Shown here in pieces: positions 26,082 to 33,853 of a stretch of 46,856 nt of DNA; position 1 is the stretch's first letter; each line of letters starts with the position of its first letter. The translations under genes were made by a program, and so were the position numbers. This stretch comes from Myxococcaceae bacterium (GTDB lineage: Bacteria > Myxococcota > Myxococcia > Myxococcales > Myxococcaceae). The stretch lies in the NCBI GenBank assembly GCA_004173515.1, contig SECN01000015.1, positions 1 through 46,856 of the forward strand, given 5' to 3'. The notes below the pieces were generated by a model. It searched no databases, was not told the origin of the DNA, and worked only from the letters and a program-made list of their open reading frames with translations.

Positions 26082-26121
26082 GCCACCTGGAATTCAGCGA
26101 AAGTTGCTTTTACCGAGGTGG

Positions 26122-26151
26122 CGTATAGGGACGCTTCGAGTCGGATGTCAA
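26122..26151 (-). promoter_or_regulatory. Sigma-70-type promoter of the HYR lipoprotein
   Basis: Minus strand TTGACA (26146-26151), 18-base spacer, TATACG (26122-26127), about 41 bases before the ATG at 26081. Boxes, spacing and distance match the promoter at 18470-18499 of the paralogue. Confidence 0.78.
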
Positions 26152-26295
26152 AACCGTGAGAGGTGCAAGGAATTGGGTCCGAGGGCACCCTGGGCAGGGG
26201 GTCGGATTTAATCCGGCTTAACTCCACCGCGTCCCGGTGTTCCCAGACAATGCCCCTGCTTCGACACGAAGCGCAGCACCCGAGGGGGACATCTC

Positions 26296-27450
26296 ATGGG
26301 AAGCACCATCCAGCCGAACTCCGGCGCCAACGCGTCGCGCACCACCTTCAAGCCCGTGGCGGCCACCTTGCCACCGCCCGCCGCCACCCAGACGGCCACC
26401 CCCACGCCGAAGCCGGCCGCCACGGACACCTTCGAGTCCCAGCCGGGCCACAAGCAGGGCGTGAACCTGACCGGGCAAGCCCCCGTCGTCACCGTCATGC
26501 CCGCCGTCGACCTGGCCCCCAAGTACACCGTCAAGGAGGGCGACACCGGCTCCGCCATCGCGGGCAAGCTGGGCGTGAGCCTGGAGGCCCTGCGCGACGC
26601 CAATCCGACCGCGTTGGGACTGGTGAGCGGCTCGGGGAGGTTCCTGAACATCGGGGACACGCTCAACATCCCGTCCGGCGCCACGCCTTCGCAGGGTGCG
26701 CCGGTCGCGGCCACGCCCACCCCGGTCGTCGCCACGCCGGTGGCGACGCAGGCCCCGACTGAAGCGACGACGGCCGTCACCGCTCCCGACACCACCGCGC
26801 CCCTTGAGAAATACACGGTTGTCGCCGACGACAACGCCTCGGTCATCGCGGGCAAACTGGGGGTGAGCATCCAGGCCCTGCTGGACGTCAACCCGGGGGT
26901 GGAGGGATTGGTTCAGGGCTCGGGGAAGTTCATCTACGTGGGACAGCCGCTCAACATCCCGGGGCCGCCTCCGCCGCCACTCGCCCAGGCCCCCGCCGGT
27001 TCTCCGGACCTCAACGCCGCGCCGGCCATGACGACCGCCGGTGAGGCGAACCAGGAGAACTTCGGTCCGGACTCGGCGGACCCGGCACGCTACGACGGAC
27101 AATGCTTGAGCTTCGTCGCGGACACCGCCGTCCAGGCAGGACTGGGAGACCCCATCCTGGCCCAGCCGAACGCGGCGACGGCCCTCTACGAGGCGCAGCG
27201 GCAGGGACGCCTGTACACGGACATGTCGAACATGCCGGAGGGCGCGATCGTCTTCTGGCCGGCCACGGGGAAGAACGGGGACCAGGGCCACGTCGCCATC
27301 TTCATGGGCCAGAATGAGAAGGGCGAGGACCTCATGCTGACCAGCACCGGCTTCGGAAAGAGCACGGGCAGCGGGGTGCAGGTGATGACGCTCGACCGGC
27401 TCACGGGGCTCGAGGACGTGCAGCCCTCGGGCTGGATGATGCCTCGCTAG
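26296..27450 (+). CDS. Double-LysM protein with C-terminal CHAP/NlpC-like hydrolase domain
   Basis: 384 residues; GAGGGGGAC precedes the ATG. The N-terminus is a disordered Pro/Ala/Thr stretch with no signal peptide. Two LysM modules follow (about 76-127 and 172-223: KYTVKEGDTGSAIAGKLGV and KYTVVADDNASVIAGKLGV), each ending LNIP. After a Pro linker comes a papain-like fold (about 262-384) with Cys270 (DGQCLSFVAD) and His332 (GHVAIFMG) as the likely pair, preceded by EGAIVFW, typical of CHAP/NlpC peptidoglycan amidases and endopeptidases. LysM binds peptidoglycan glycans. Lack of an export signal in a cell-wall enzyme suggests release by another route (lysis or a dedicated secretion system) or a cytoplasmic precursor. 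Confidence 0.87.
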   Translation: MGSTIQPNSGANASRTTFKPVAATLPPPAATQTATPTPKPAATDTFESQPGHKQGVNLTGQAPVVTVMPAVDLAPKYTVKEGDTGSAIAGKLGVSLEALRDANPTALGLVSGSGRFLNIGDTLNIPSGATPSQGAPVAATPTPVVATPVATQAPTEATTAVTAPDTTAPLEKYTVVADDNASVIAGKLGVSIQALLDVNPGVEGLVQGSGKFIYVGQPLNIPGPPPPPLAQAPAGSPDLNAAPAMTTAGEANQENFGPDSADPARYDGQCLSFVADTAVQAGLGDPILAQPNAATALYEAQRQGRLYTDMSNMPEGAIVFWPATGKNGDQGHVAIFMGQNEKGEDLMLTSTGFGKSTGSGVQVMTLDRLTGLEDVQPSGWMMPR

Positions 27451-27535
27451 GAATCCGTGACGGCATGACGCGCATGTCAGGCATCCGCTGAGCACGGCGG
27501 GAGGCGGCTCCACCGCTTCCTGAGCTGGAACTCCC

Positions 27536-27550
27536 TGGCATGGTGGTTGC
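27536..27550 (+). promoter_or_regulatory. Sigma-54 (-24/-12) promoter
   Basis: TGGCATGGTGGTTGC matches the sigma-54 consensus TGGCAyr-N4-TTGC: GG at -24 and GC at -12 are separated by exactly 10 bases. The expected start is near 27562, giving a leader of about 20 bases that contains the GAGGGGG ribosome binding site of the gene at 27582. Sigma-54 promoters require an enhancer-binding protein, a class abundant in myxobacteria; none is encoded in the window. Confidence 0.78.
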
Positions 27551-27581
27551 GTAAGGGGCGCACCACCACGAGGGGGAAACA

Positions 27582-28340
27582 ATGGCACCACGTCTCAGTT
27601 GTCTGCTCATGTTGTGGTTGGCCATCCCTGGCGCCGCCAGCGCCGGGGAGCCTGTCGAGGAAGCCCCCCAGCTCCCGTCGTCCGGGGCCTGGTTCGAGAA
27701 TCCCAGCCGCACGCGCGGACTCCTCGGTTCGACCGCGCTGCCGCTGCATGCGGGAGAGGGCTTCATCGGGCAGCAGGCGCTCTTCGCCACCGTCGCGGAG
27801 GTGGGCCTGAGCGAGCGCGTGTCCGTGAACTTCGCCTCGGCTACGCCCTTCCAGTTGATGTTCACAGAGACCTCCTTCTTCAGCCTCCTCGGGGGCATCA
27901 AGCTGACCACGCCGCTGACCGAGAAATTGCACCTGGCGGTCGGCGTGCAGGGCGGCACCTACGACAGCGACCTGGCGGGCTCGCTGGGGTTCCACAACGC
28001 CGTCGCCACCTACGGCACCCTCACCTACGGCACGGGCGACGCGAACCTGTCCCTCACGGTCCAGCCCATCTACACCTGGGCCGAGAACGAGGGGGGCCTG
28101 ATGGTGCTTCCCATGCTGGGGGGCTTCCTGCGCGTGGGGGAGCACTGGGGGCTCGCCGGCGAGGTCGCCATCTCACCGGTGCGGGCCATGGCCGACGCGT
28201 TCGCCTTCGCGACGGCGGGCGCGCGGCTCATGGGGCCCCGGTGGTCCGTGGACCTGGGGGTCCTCGCCGGAACGCAACTGCAGGGACAGGACACTCCCGC
28301 CTTCGTTCCCAGCGCGTCCTTCCTGTATCACTGGCGTTGA
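27582..28340 (+). CDS. Outer-membrane beta-barrel-like protein
   Basis: 252 residues with signal peptide MAPRLSCLLMLWLAIPGAASA (ASA site). The mature chain is a series of amphipathic, Gly-rich strands with aromatic girdles (VSVNFASATPFQLMF, FFSLLGGIKLTTPL, KLHLAVGVQGGTYD, ATYGTLTYGTGDANLSLTVQP) ending SASFLYHWR, the pattern of a small outer-membrane barrel. No family named. It is preceded by a near-consensus sigma-54 promoter and ends 77 bases before the convergent HEAT-repeat gene of the type VI cassette. Confidence 0.8.
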   Translation: MAPRLSCLLMLWLAIPGAASAGEPVEEAPQLPSSGAWFENPSRTRGLLGSTALPLHAGEGFIGQQALFATVAEVGLSERVSVNFASATPFQLMFTETSFFSLLGGIKLTTPLTEKLHLAVGVQGGTYDSDLAGSLGFHNAVATYGTLTYGTGDANLSLTVQPIYTWAENEGGLMVLPMLGGFLRVGEHWGLAGEVAISPVRAMADAFAFATAGARLMGPRWSVDLGVLAGTQLQGQDTPAFVPSASFLYHWR

Positions 28341-28417
28341 GCCGTGAAGACAGACATGCGGTCATTCCGGCGGGCCCTGCTCGCGCGACAAGCGGCAAGA
28401 CCCGTCCTTGATGGAGT

Positions 28418-29683
28418 TCAACGTCGCTTCCAATGCGCGATCGCTTGAAGCTGTCGGCGAATGGGCCAGTCCGGTTGAAAGCCGACGACCTCCCCCGAAC
28501 GAATGTCCATCTCCAATCCAGCGCGGGCTCGCACATCGAAGGCGCAGGACGGATGGGCCAGTTCCTCGATGCATGAATCCAGGCTGTAGGGTCGGCCACG
28601 CCGCAGCCGGGTCAGCCCTTCCAGACGGGCGTGATGCTGCGCCCACCATGCGCGCCACGTCGTGGCCTGGGTGGTCGGTTGCCTCACTTCATGCCAGGAA
28701 CCTTCCTCATCCGCCATGTCCTCATCATCCAGGACCCGGAGCACCTCCGTGAGCCCGGCGCCGGTCATGAGTTCCAGGGCCCGGGCCGCAGCTTCCTTGA
28801 CGCCACGCTCTTGGTGTTCCAGGTGCTCGAGAAGGAGCGGCACCGCTGCGGGAACGCCCAGGATGCCCAACGCGTCCAGCGCGGAACACAACAAGCCCGG
28901 ATGGAGGCAGAGCTGACGCATCAGACCGAGGTCCGTAGCATCTCCGGACAGCCCCAGAAGCCAGGGAATTCTTGGGGAGAGCGGACTCACGGTTCGAGCG
29001 GCCTGCCGACACGCAGGCAGTGCACGGGAGGACCCGAGCCGCAGTGCCGCAAGGAGCCACCCATCCAGTTCCACCGCGCCCACCTGTTTCAATCTTTGCT
29101 CAATCAGGGGAAGCGCGGGTAGGTGACCCAATTCCGCAAGCGCGAGAGCCGTGGCGGAACGAACCTCCGCGCTCGCATCATCGAGGAGGGGAAGGAGCGC
29201 ACCCGCCGCCTGCGCATCCTTGCGATGTCCGAGGATACGAGCCGTGGAGGATCGAACCTCCGGACGAGACGAAGACAGCAGGCCGGGCAGTTGCTTGGAG
29301 AGATGGGGGTGGGGCACCAGCAGAAGGGCTTCGATGAAGCACGGTAGCAGTGGGCCGTCTGCCTCCGCCATGCCGCGCAACACCTCCCGGATTCCGTCCT
29401 CCGTGAAGGCCAGCGCGTAGGCCCCTGCCGTCAGCTCATCTGGATCATCACTCGCGAGCGCCTCCTTCGCGCACGCGAAAGCCACCTCGCCCCCCACGCA
29501 CATCGCTTCGGCATGGCGGAGGATGCGCACCTCCAGGGCTTCGATGTCAGGCCATCCCACCCGGGGCTCGTGCAGAAAGCGACGCCGCTGCGCGAGCAGG
29601 AAGCTCAACTCCGAGAGGTGGGTGTCCTGGAATTCGCGGAGAAACTCCGAGGCAGAGGGATGCTCTCGCAGGGAGCGGGTCAT
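28418..29683 (-). CDS. HEAT-repeat protein (TIGR02270-like) of the type VI effector cassette
   Basis: 421 residues from the ATG at 29683; a TTG at 29722 overlapping the upstream stop (TTGA) is an alternative. Neither start has a clear ribosome binding site. The body consists of HEAT-type helical repeats (VRSSTARILGHRKDAQAAGALLPLL, VRSATALALAELGHLPALP, ALDALGILGVPAAVPLLLEHL, VKEAAARALELMTG), then a Trp-rich C-terminal part (TWRAWWAQHHARL, RRGRPYSLDSCIEEL). The layout fits the TIGR02270 family, which I associate with DUF2169/DUF4150 effector loci. Possible scaffold or loading role. Last gene of the minus-strand cassette. Confidence 0.83.
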   Translation of the reverse strand: MTRSLREHPSASEFLREFQDTHLSELSFLLAQRRRFLHEPRVGWPDIEALEVRILRHAEAMCVGGEVAFACAKEALASDDPDELTAGAYALAFTEDGIREVLRGMAEADGPLLPCFIEALLLVPHPHLSKQLPGLLSSSRPEVRSSTARILGHRKDAQAAGALLPLLDDASAEVRSATALALAELGHLPALPLIEQRLKQVGAVELDGWLLAALRLGSSRALPACRQAARTVSPLSPRIPWLLGLSGDATDLGLMRQLCLHPGLLCSALDALGILGVPAAVPLLLEHLEHQERGVKEAAARALELMTGAGLTEVLRVLDDEDMADEEGSWHEVRQPTTQATTWRAWWAQHHARLEGLTRLRRGRPYSLDSCIEELAHPSCAFDVRARAGLEMDIRSGEVVGFQPDWPIRRQLQAIAHWKRR

Positions 29684-29718
29684 GGGAATACCGTAAGGGC
29701 AAATCTGCGCTGCCCGGC

Positions 29719-30462
29719 TCAAGCCACCAACGAGGTCTTGTTGCTGAGGATATCGCTGAGCCGCTCCAGTTCCCGGGGTCTCCGCGCCGCGACCGTCACG
29801 CCCATGAGGCCACCCGAGTCGTCGAGCCGCGCATAGAGGGCTGAGTCTTGCTGATCATAGAACCGGTAGCAGCCACTGGTGCTGGCGACGCGCTCGAAGC
29901 CGAGGAGTCGGGCTCTCTCCTCAAGGGTGCGGACAAGCTCAATGCCGTCTGAAATGACACCTGGCTCGCGACTGCGGACCCCCGAAGAAGGGCTCAGGAG
30001 CCGTTGGAGGTCGAACTCCTTCATCCGCTTGTTCGAGAAAGCCATTGAAAGGAGAAAATCTTTCAAGGAATGGGACCAGGGATGGAAATAGTTTTCCTTT
30101 GAGAATTCACCCTCGCTGGGAAAGCGCACGACGGGAGCATCTTCCTCAAGTGGGGCACGGCATTCCAGATAGTAATCGAGGTAGGGATCATCCTCCTGGA
30201 CTCCGAAGAGAATGTAATCTTGAGGAGGCACCCACTCGCCACCCGTGTAGAAATCGATGATGCTTTCAATACGGAAGTCCACTCCCTCCTCGACCCCGCC
30301 CATCTCCTTGCCCAGGCGCGCAAGAAACTCGTGATAGCCAGCGGGCAACCCCCGTCCCACCAGTTTTTCCAGGTGACGTATCTCTTCAAGACTGGCGCCC
30401 TGGATCTTCAGGGAATAGTCCGGCTCATAGCGTTCAACGAGTGCGATGAATTCCTGGATCAT
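29719..30462 (-). CDS. SUKH (SMI1/KNR4) family immunity protein
   Basis: 247 residues from the ATG at 30462 (AGGAG about 10 bases upstream; another ATG at 30480 has none). The N-terminal half shows the SUKH signature: GASLEEIRHLEKLVGRGLPAGYHEFLARLG, then YILFGVQEDDPYLDYYLECR and the APVVRF strand. The second half continues as an alpha/beta domain (LEERARLLGFERVASTSGCYRFYDQQDSALYARLDDSGG). SUKH proteins are the commonest immunity partners of polymorphic nuclease and deaminase toxins. It lies 22 bases downstream of the PAAR-type effector, so it should protect the producer from that effector's C-terminal domain. GC is distinctly lower than the flanks, consistent with horizontal exchange. Confidence 0.88.
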   Translation of the reverse strand: MIQEFIALVERYEPDYSLKIQGASLEEIRHLEKLVGRGLPAGYHEFLARLGKEMGGVEEGVDFRIESIIDFYTGGEWVPPQDYILFGVQEDDPYLDYYLECRAPLEEDAPVVRFPSEGEFSKENYFHPWSHSLKDFLLSMAFSNKRMKEFDLQRLLSPSSGVRSREPGVISDGIELVRTLEERARLLGFERVASTSGCYRFYDQQDSALYARLDDSGGLMGVTVAARRPRELERLSDILSNKTSLVA

Positions 30463-30484
30463 GTGCGCATGACTCCTCATTTCG

Positions 30485-31645
30485 TCACGGACAAGGGCGC
30501 TCGCCGCACAGCAATCCGGGGAGCACCTCTTGACAGGTCCGGCAGGAGGGAACCGTGTCTCCATCCCGGAACTGATGCTGGACCGTTCGACCATTCTTTC
30601 GATACCGCACGCGGACCTTCTTGGCCTGGGAAGTCACAGGTGAATAGAACTGTTCGGTCATGAGGTGTGGCTTGTGACCGGCCTTCTGCATGGACTGGAT
30701 GAGCTTGGGGGCCACACACGCGCCAAAGGGGTTGTTCTTGATCCCTGGCAGGGTCGCGGCCCTGTTCCTCAGTCGCTGCTCATCCTCCGCGGAGATGACT
30801 CCGTTGCCATTCTCAAGCGGGGAGCCTACCGGGCCCGCCAGCTTCCATCCCAGGTCCGCCACGGCAGCCTTGAATCCATTTGTTTCCGCACCCGACATCG
30901 CCGCATGGACCTCTCCACCACACCGGCAGAGCAGAACCCCCACCATGTAGCCGCCCCCCTTCCTGAGCACACGGACCTGGCCGACCTGATGACTGAGTGC
31001 CTTGATCTGGGATGACAGCGCCCTGTGGAGGCCACCCCTCTGAAGCTCTTCCTGGAGTTTGAGAAGCGCTAACATCTGCTGGAGGGAGGCTTCTTGCGCC
31101 CTCTTCTCCTCAAGTTTCTTCACCAGCGCCTGAGCACTGGCCTTGGTTGTCGAGTGCTCAAGGATCCTGTGCTCCTCCCGGGGCTTCTTGCAAAGCTCAC
31201 AGGGGCCCAGGGGGTCGCGGTCATCGCCATAGGCGAAGCCCGTACCGCCATTTTGAATGAAGGCACTATTGAATGTGTTTCCATTGTGCTGGGTGGGTTC
31301 CATGAACCGGACGACGCCTTTGCCCTCGATCTTCACGTCGATACTGGCGTTGGCCCAGGTCATCTTTCCCTGGGTCTTCGAGGAAATCAGCCCGCCTCCC
31401 ACAGTCCCGGCTTCGTCTCCGCTGCTCGTGCTCAAGTTCGAACCCTTGAGGGCAATCGGGTTGCCTTCCAGGGCCACGGAAGCGCTTCCTTGAGCGAGGT
31501 CTCCATCCCGCGCCACGTTGACATAGGGAACCGGGATGGGACCGGCCGGCGACGGCGTCTTGCACACGTCTGGCACCGCGCAGGTGTTGACCTGCCCATC
31601 TCCCTTGTGAACCACGGTTCGACCGTTGACGTAGACCTTGCTCAC
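30485..31645 (-). CDS. T6SS effector: DUF4150 PAAR-like domain fused to deaminase-like toxin region
   Basis: 386 residues from GTG 31645, which overlaps the preceding stop (GTGA) and has GAGGGGG upstream. Residues 1-125 form a DUF4150 PAAR-like spike-tip domain (VYVNGRTVVHKGDGQVNT, PIPVPYVN, GNPIALKGS, STSSGDEAGT). A CELC pair (149-152) and a coiled linker (165-225) follow. The C-terminal region (about 230-380) resembles bacterial toxin deaminases: strand hairpin YMVGVLLCRCGGEVHAAMSG, helix GACVAPKLIQ (308-317), and the metal-site-like PSCRTCQEVLP (C368, C371). In active relatives the helix usually reads CAE; here it reads CVA, so the catalytic Glu is not where expected. A SUKH immunity gene follows. 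The deaminase assignment is an inference from motif order. Confidence 0.82.
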   Translation of the reverse strand: MSKVYVNGRTVVHKGDGQVNTCAVPDVCKTPSPAGPIPVPYVNVARDGDLAQGSASVALEGNPIALKGSNLSTSSGDEAGTVGGGLISSKTQGKMTWANASIDVKIEGKGVVRFMEPTQHNGNTFNSAFIQNGGTGFAYGDDRDPLGPCELCKKPREEHRILEHSTTKASAQALVKKLEEKRAQEASLQQMLALLKLQEELQRGGLHRALSSQIKALSHQVGQVRVLRKGGGYMVGVLLCRCGGEVHAAMSGAETNGFKAAVADLGWKLAGPVGSPLENGNGVISAEDEQRLRNRAATLPGIKNNPFGACVAPKLIQSMQKAGHKPHLMTEQFYSPVTSQAKKVRVRYRKNGRTVQHQFRDGDTVPSCRTCQEVLPGLLCGERPCP

Positions 31646-32688
31646 GAAGCCCCCTCGACAACACATGCTCCGACATGCCCTGTGTCAGAACAACCATAGA
31701 CCAGCACGCGGCCCACCTCCCCCGAGGCCGTTTCAAATCCGTCCAGCAGGTGCAGCGCGCACCCGAACTGGATGGCTCCTGCCGCCGCACCCGCATCTCC
31801 AAGGCTCTCCGCGACCTGAGTCAATGTCAGGGGCTCCGGCATCAACGAGGCATTTCGCAGGTAGGCTGAGTTGAACTCCTGGGCCCAAAAGGTCTCCCCC
31901 GTCTGACATGACAGGATGTGATCCACCCGCCGGACTCCTGCGACGGGATCACACCTGAGTTGCCGGAAAGCGTCGGTCAGCCCTTCCGCCCTGTTGGGTT
32001 CACGCTGAAGGAAGGAGTGCGGCTCTCGCGCAAGAGAGCAGCCCACCACACGGCCCTGAGCCACCCAGCGCCGCTGGCGCGACGCCTCCACCGTCGTAAG
32101 GAGGAAGAAACCAGCGCCTTCCCCCGGAAGGGTACCATCCCGTGTTCCAGGTCCCAGGCTTCGACCCATGCGGGCTTGATGGGCCAGGGACACGCGGTCA
32201 CACATCGAATCCACTCCGCCCACCAGCACATGGAGCGCCTTGCGCGCCTTCAAGAGCCGGGAAGCTTCAACCAGCGCGGCGAAGAAGCCAGCTCGACCTT
32301 CGCGGCGCAAGGAATTCGCGGAGACCTCCAATCGCACCGGGGCCGCCGCAGTGATGAGTTCTTCCCTCAGCACTTCCAGTTCGAACGAAGCCCCAGTGTC
32401 CGGCTCCGGCAGCGCCAGCAGAAGCGGCACTGACTCAAGACCCGCCCCGGACACCGGGCTCAAGGCTTCCTGGAGTGCGGTGACCGCCAGCGACACCATT
32501 CGCTCTGTCCGCGACTGATTGCCATCCAACAGCGTCAGCACCGAGGCACGAACCGGTTCACCCGCAGAATCCAGGACGTCTGTTTCGAAGAAACGCACGG
32601 TCCCCGCAGCCATCTCTCGCAGGGTGGACGGGGCCGTCAGCCCGAGCGGCGTACAAAGCCCAGCGCTGATCACGACCGTCTCATCCAT
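31642..32688 (-). CDS. Degenerate beta-ketoacyl-synthase-like (thiolase fold) protein of T6SS effector locus
   Basis: 348 residues from the ATG at 32688. The fold is recognisable from ISAGLCTPLGLT at the N-terminus, the GRAGFFAALVEASRLL helix before HVLVGGVDSM, LPGEGAGFFLL, and SLGDAGAAAGAI near the end. All three catalytic positions of a ketosynthase appear lost: the nucleophile Cys region reads SANSLR, the first His region reads CQTGETFW, and the second reads ESLGDAGA. It is thus a non-catalytic thiolase-fold protein. Such proteins recur beside DUF2169 and DUF4150 genes, where a chaperone or loading role is assumed. It overlaps the effector gene by four bases. Confidence 0.85.
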   Translation of the reverse strand: MDETVVISAGLCTPLGLTAPSTLREMAAGTVRFFETDVLDSAGEPVRASVLTLLDGNQSRTERMVSLAVTALQEALSPVSGAGLESVPLLLALPEPDTGASFELEVLREELITAAAPVRLEVSANSLRREGRAGFFAALVEASRLLKARKALHVLVGGVDSMCDRVSLAHQARMGRSLGPGTRDGTLPGEGAGFFLLTTVEASRQRRWVAQGRVVGCSLAREPHSFLQREPNRAEGLTDAFRQLRCDPVAGVRRVDHILSCQTGETFWAQEFNSAYLRNASLMPEPLTLTQVAESLGDAGAAAGAIQFGCALHLLDGFETASGEVGRVLVYGCSDTGHVGACVVEGAS

Positions 32689-32705
32689 TCCATGCCGTTG
32701 CCTGT

Positions 32706-33746
32706 TCACGTGGGTGATGCCTCCCAAGACTCAAGCTCTCTGACAAGGCAGTACTCGTGAAGGGAAAGTTCCCGGTGGGCAGGGATGGCAGCGCGCCAGA
32801 TGAGCGTCACCCCGCCATCGTCAGGCTCGATATGCACCGCGTCCATCATCAATTCCCGCCGGTCGACCCGGTGGCGAAAGACGGTCTTCACCATCAGCCG
32901 GTGGCGGGGAAGAGGGAATGAAATCTGTCCATCGGGCGACAGGCCGGAAAGCACGGCCATTTCACCTCCCCGCAGCCCTGACGAGACGATGAGGCCCGGT
33001 GCCGCGGCATTGAAGAATCGCAGGTCGAAGTCCCGTGGCCATAACGGAGCGGTTCGCTCCACCCACGCTTCATCATAAGTTCCGGCGAGTCCCAAACGCG
33101 GCTGCCAGCTCCTCGCGATGGGACCGAAGCCTGCGGGAGCCACCCGCTCCGTTGGACGGCTCATCAGGTGGAAGGGGTCCTCCAGATTTGGGAGTGGTTG
33201 TTCAATGGCCCCTTTCTCCGAGCCATACAGTCCCATACCTACCGGATTACGCGGTTCATAGGAGGGAGCGTCTCCAACCGAGTCCTTGTCCATGCCCCCG
33301 AAACTGCGCTCATACCGCAGCGGCATGGATTCGAAAGGCAGTGGCGTCGAGGACTTGAGCCCGATGACGCCCCGGTACCACACACGTGTTCCGAAGACGT
33401 GGATACCTTTCTGACAGGGTCCCACCCGCACGCTGGCGAGCATGTCCTTGACAGGCCTACCGCGAGGAGCCCATGCGTGCCCCGAGACGTAGATGTCTGT
33501 TCCCAGTCGTTGATATGCGGTCTGTCCTTCATGGTGAAGGCTGGTGGCCCCTGGCTTTCCCCAATACGTATCCTCCATCACGGGTGGGCGCTGCTCGTCA
33601 CTTGGCCTGAGGATAGAGGCAGGACGACCTGCGGCGGGTACGTCGAAGCGACCTGCCACACAGATGAGCAGAATTTCCCTGCCCTCCTTATCAATGGAGG
33701 GCAGGCTCACTGCATGGAAAGGACTGAGATTCTCAAGATTCGGCAT
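32706..33746 (-). CDS. DUF2169 type VI effector adaptor
   Basis: 346 residues from ATG 33746 (the open frame reaches 33800). Typical DUF2169 blocks: SLPSIDKEGREILLICVAGRFDV, DTYWGKPGATSLHHEGQ, TDIYVSGHAWAPRGRPV, YERSFGGMDK, NPVGMGL, PAGFGPIARSWQPRLGLAGTYDEAW, WPRDFDLRFFNAAAPGL and a C-terminal HIEPDDGGVTLIWRA. DUF2169 proteins help load PAAR/DUF4150 effectors onto VgrG. It ends 17 bases before the ketosynthase-like gene, so the order adaptor, thiolase-fold protein, PAAR effector, immunity is a standard effector operon. Confidence 0.92.
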   Translation of the reverse strand: MPNLENLSPFHAVSLPSIDKEGREILLICVAGRFDVPAAGRPASILRPSDEQRPPVMEDTYWGKPGATSLHHEGQTAYQRLGTDIYVSGHAWAPRGRPVKDMLASVRVGPCQKGIHVFGTRVWYRGVIGLKSSTPLPFESMPLRYERSFGGMDKDSVGDAPSYEPRNPVGMGLYGSEKGAIEQPLPNLEDPFHLMSRPTERVAPAGFGPIARSWQPRLGLAGTYDEAWVERTAPLWPRDFDLRFFNAAAPGLIVSSGLRGGEMAVLSGLSPDGQISFPLPRHRLMVKTVFRHRVDRRELMMDAVHIEPDDGGVTLIWRAAIPAHRELSLHEYCLVRELESWEASPT

Positions 33747-33853
33747 GCCCCGCAAAAGAATATCACTCAACAGGCGGAACGGAGAAGGGCATGCCATCAC
33801 ATCGCAATGGACATCGGGTTGGCTGCTCGGACCACAGCCCTACGGACCCGGCG

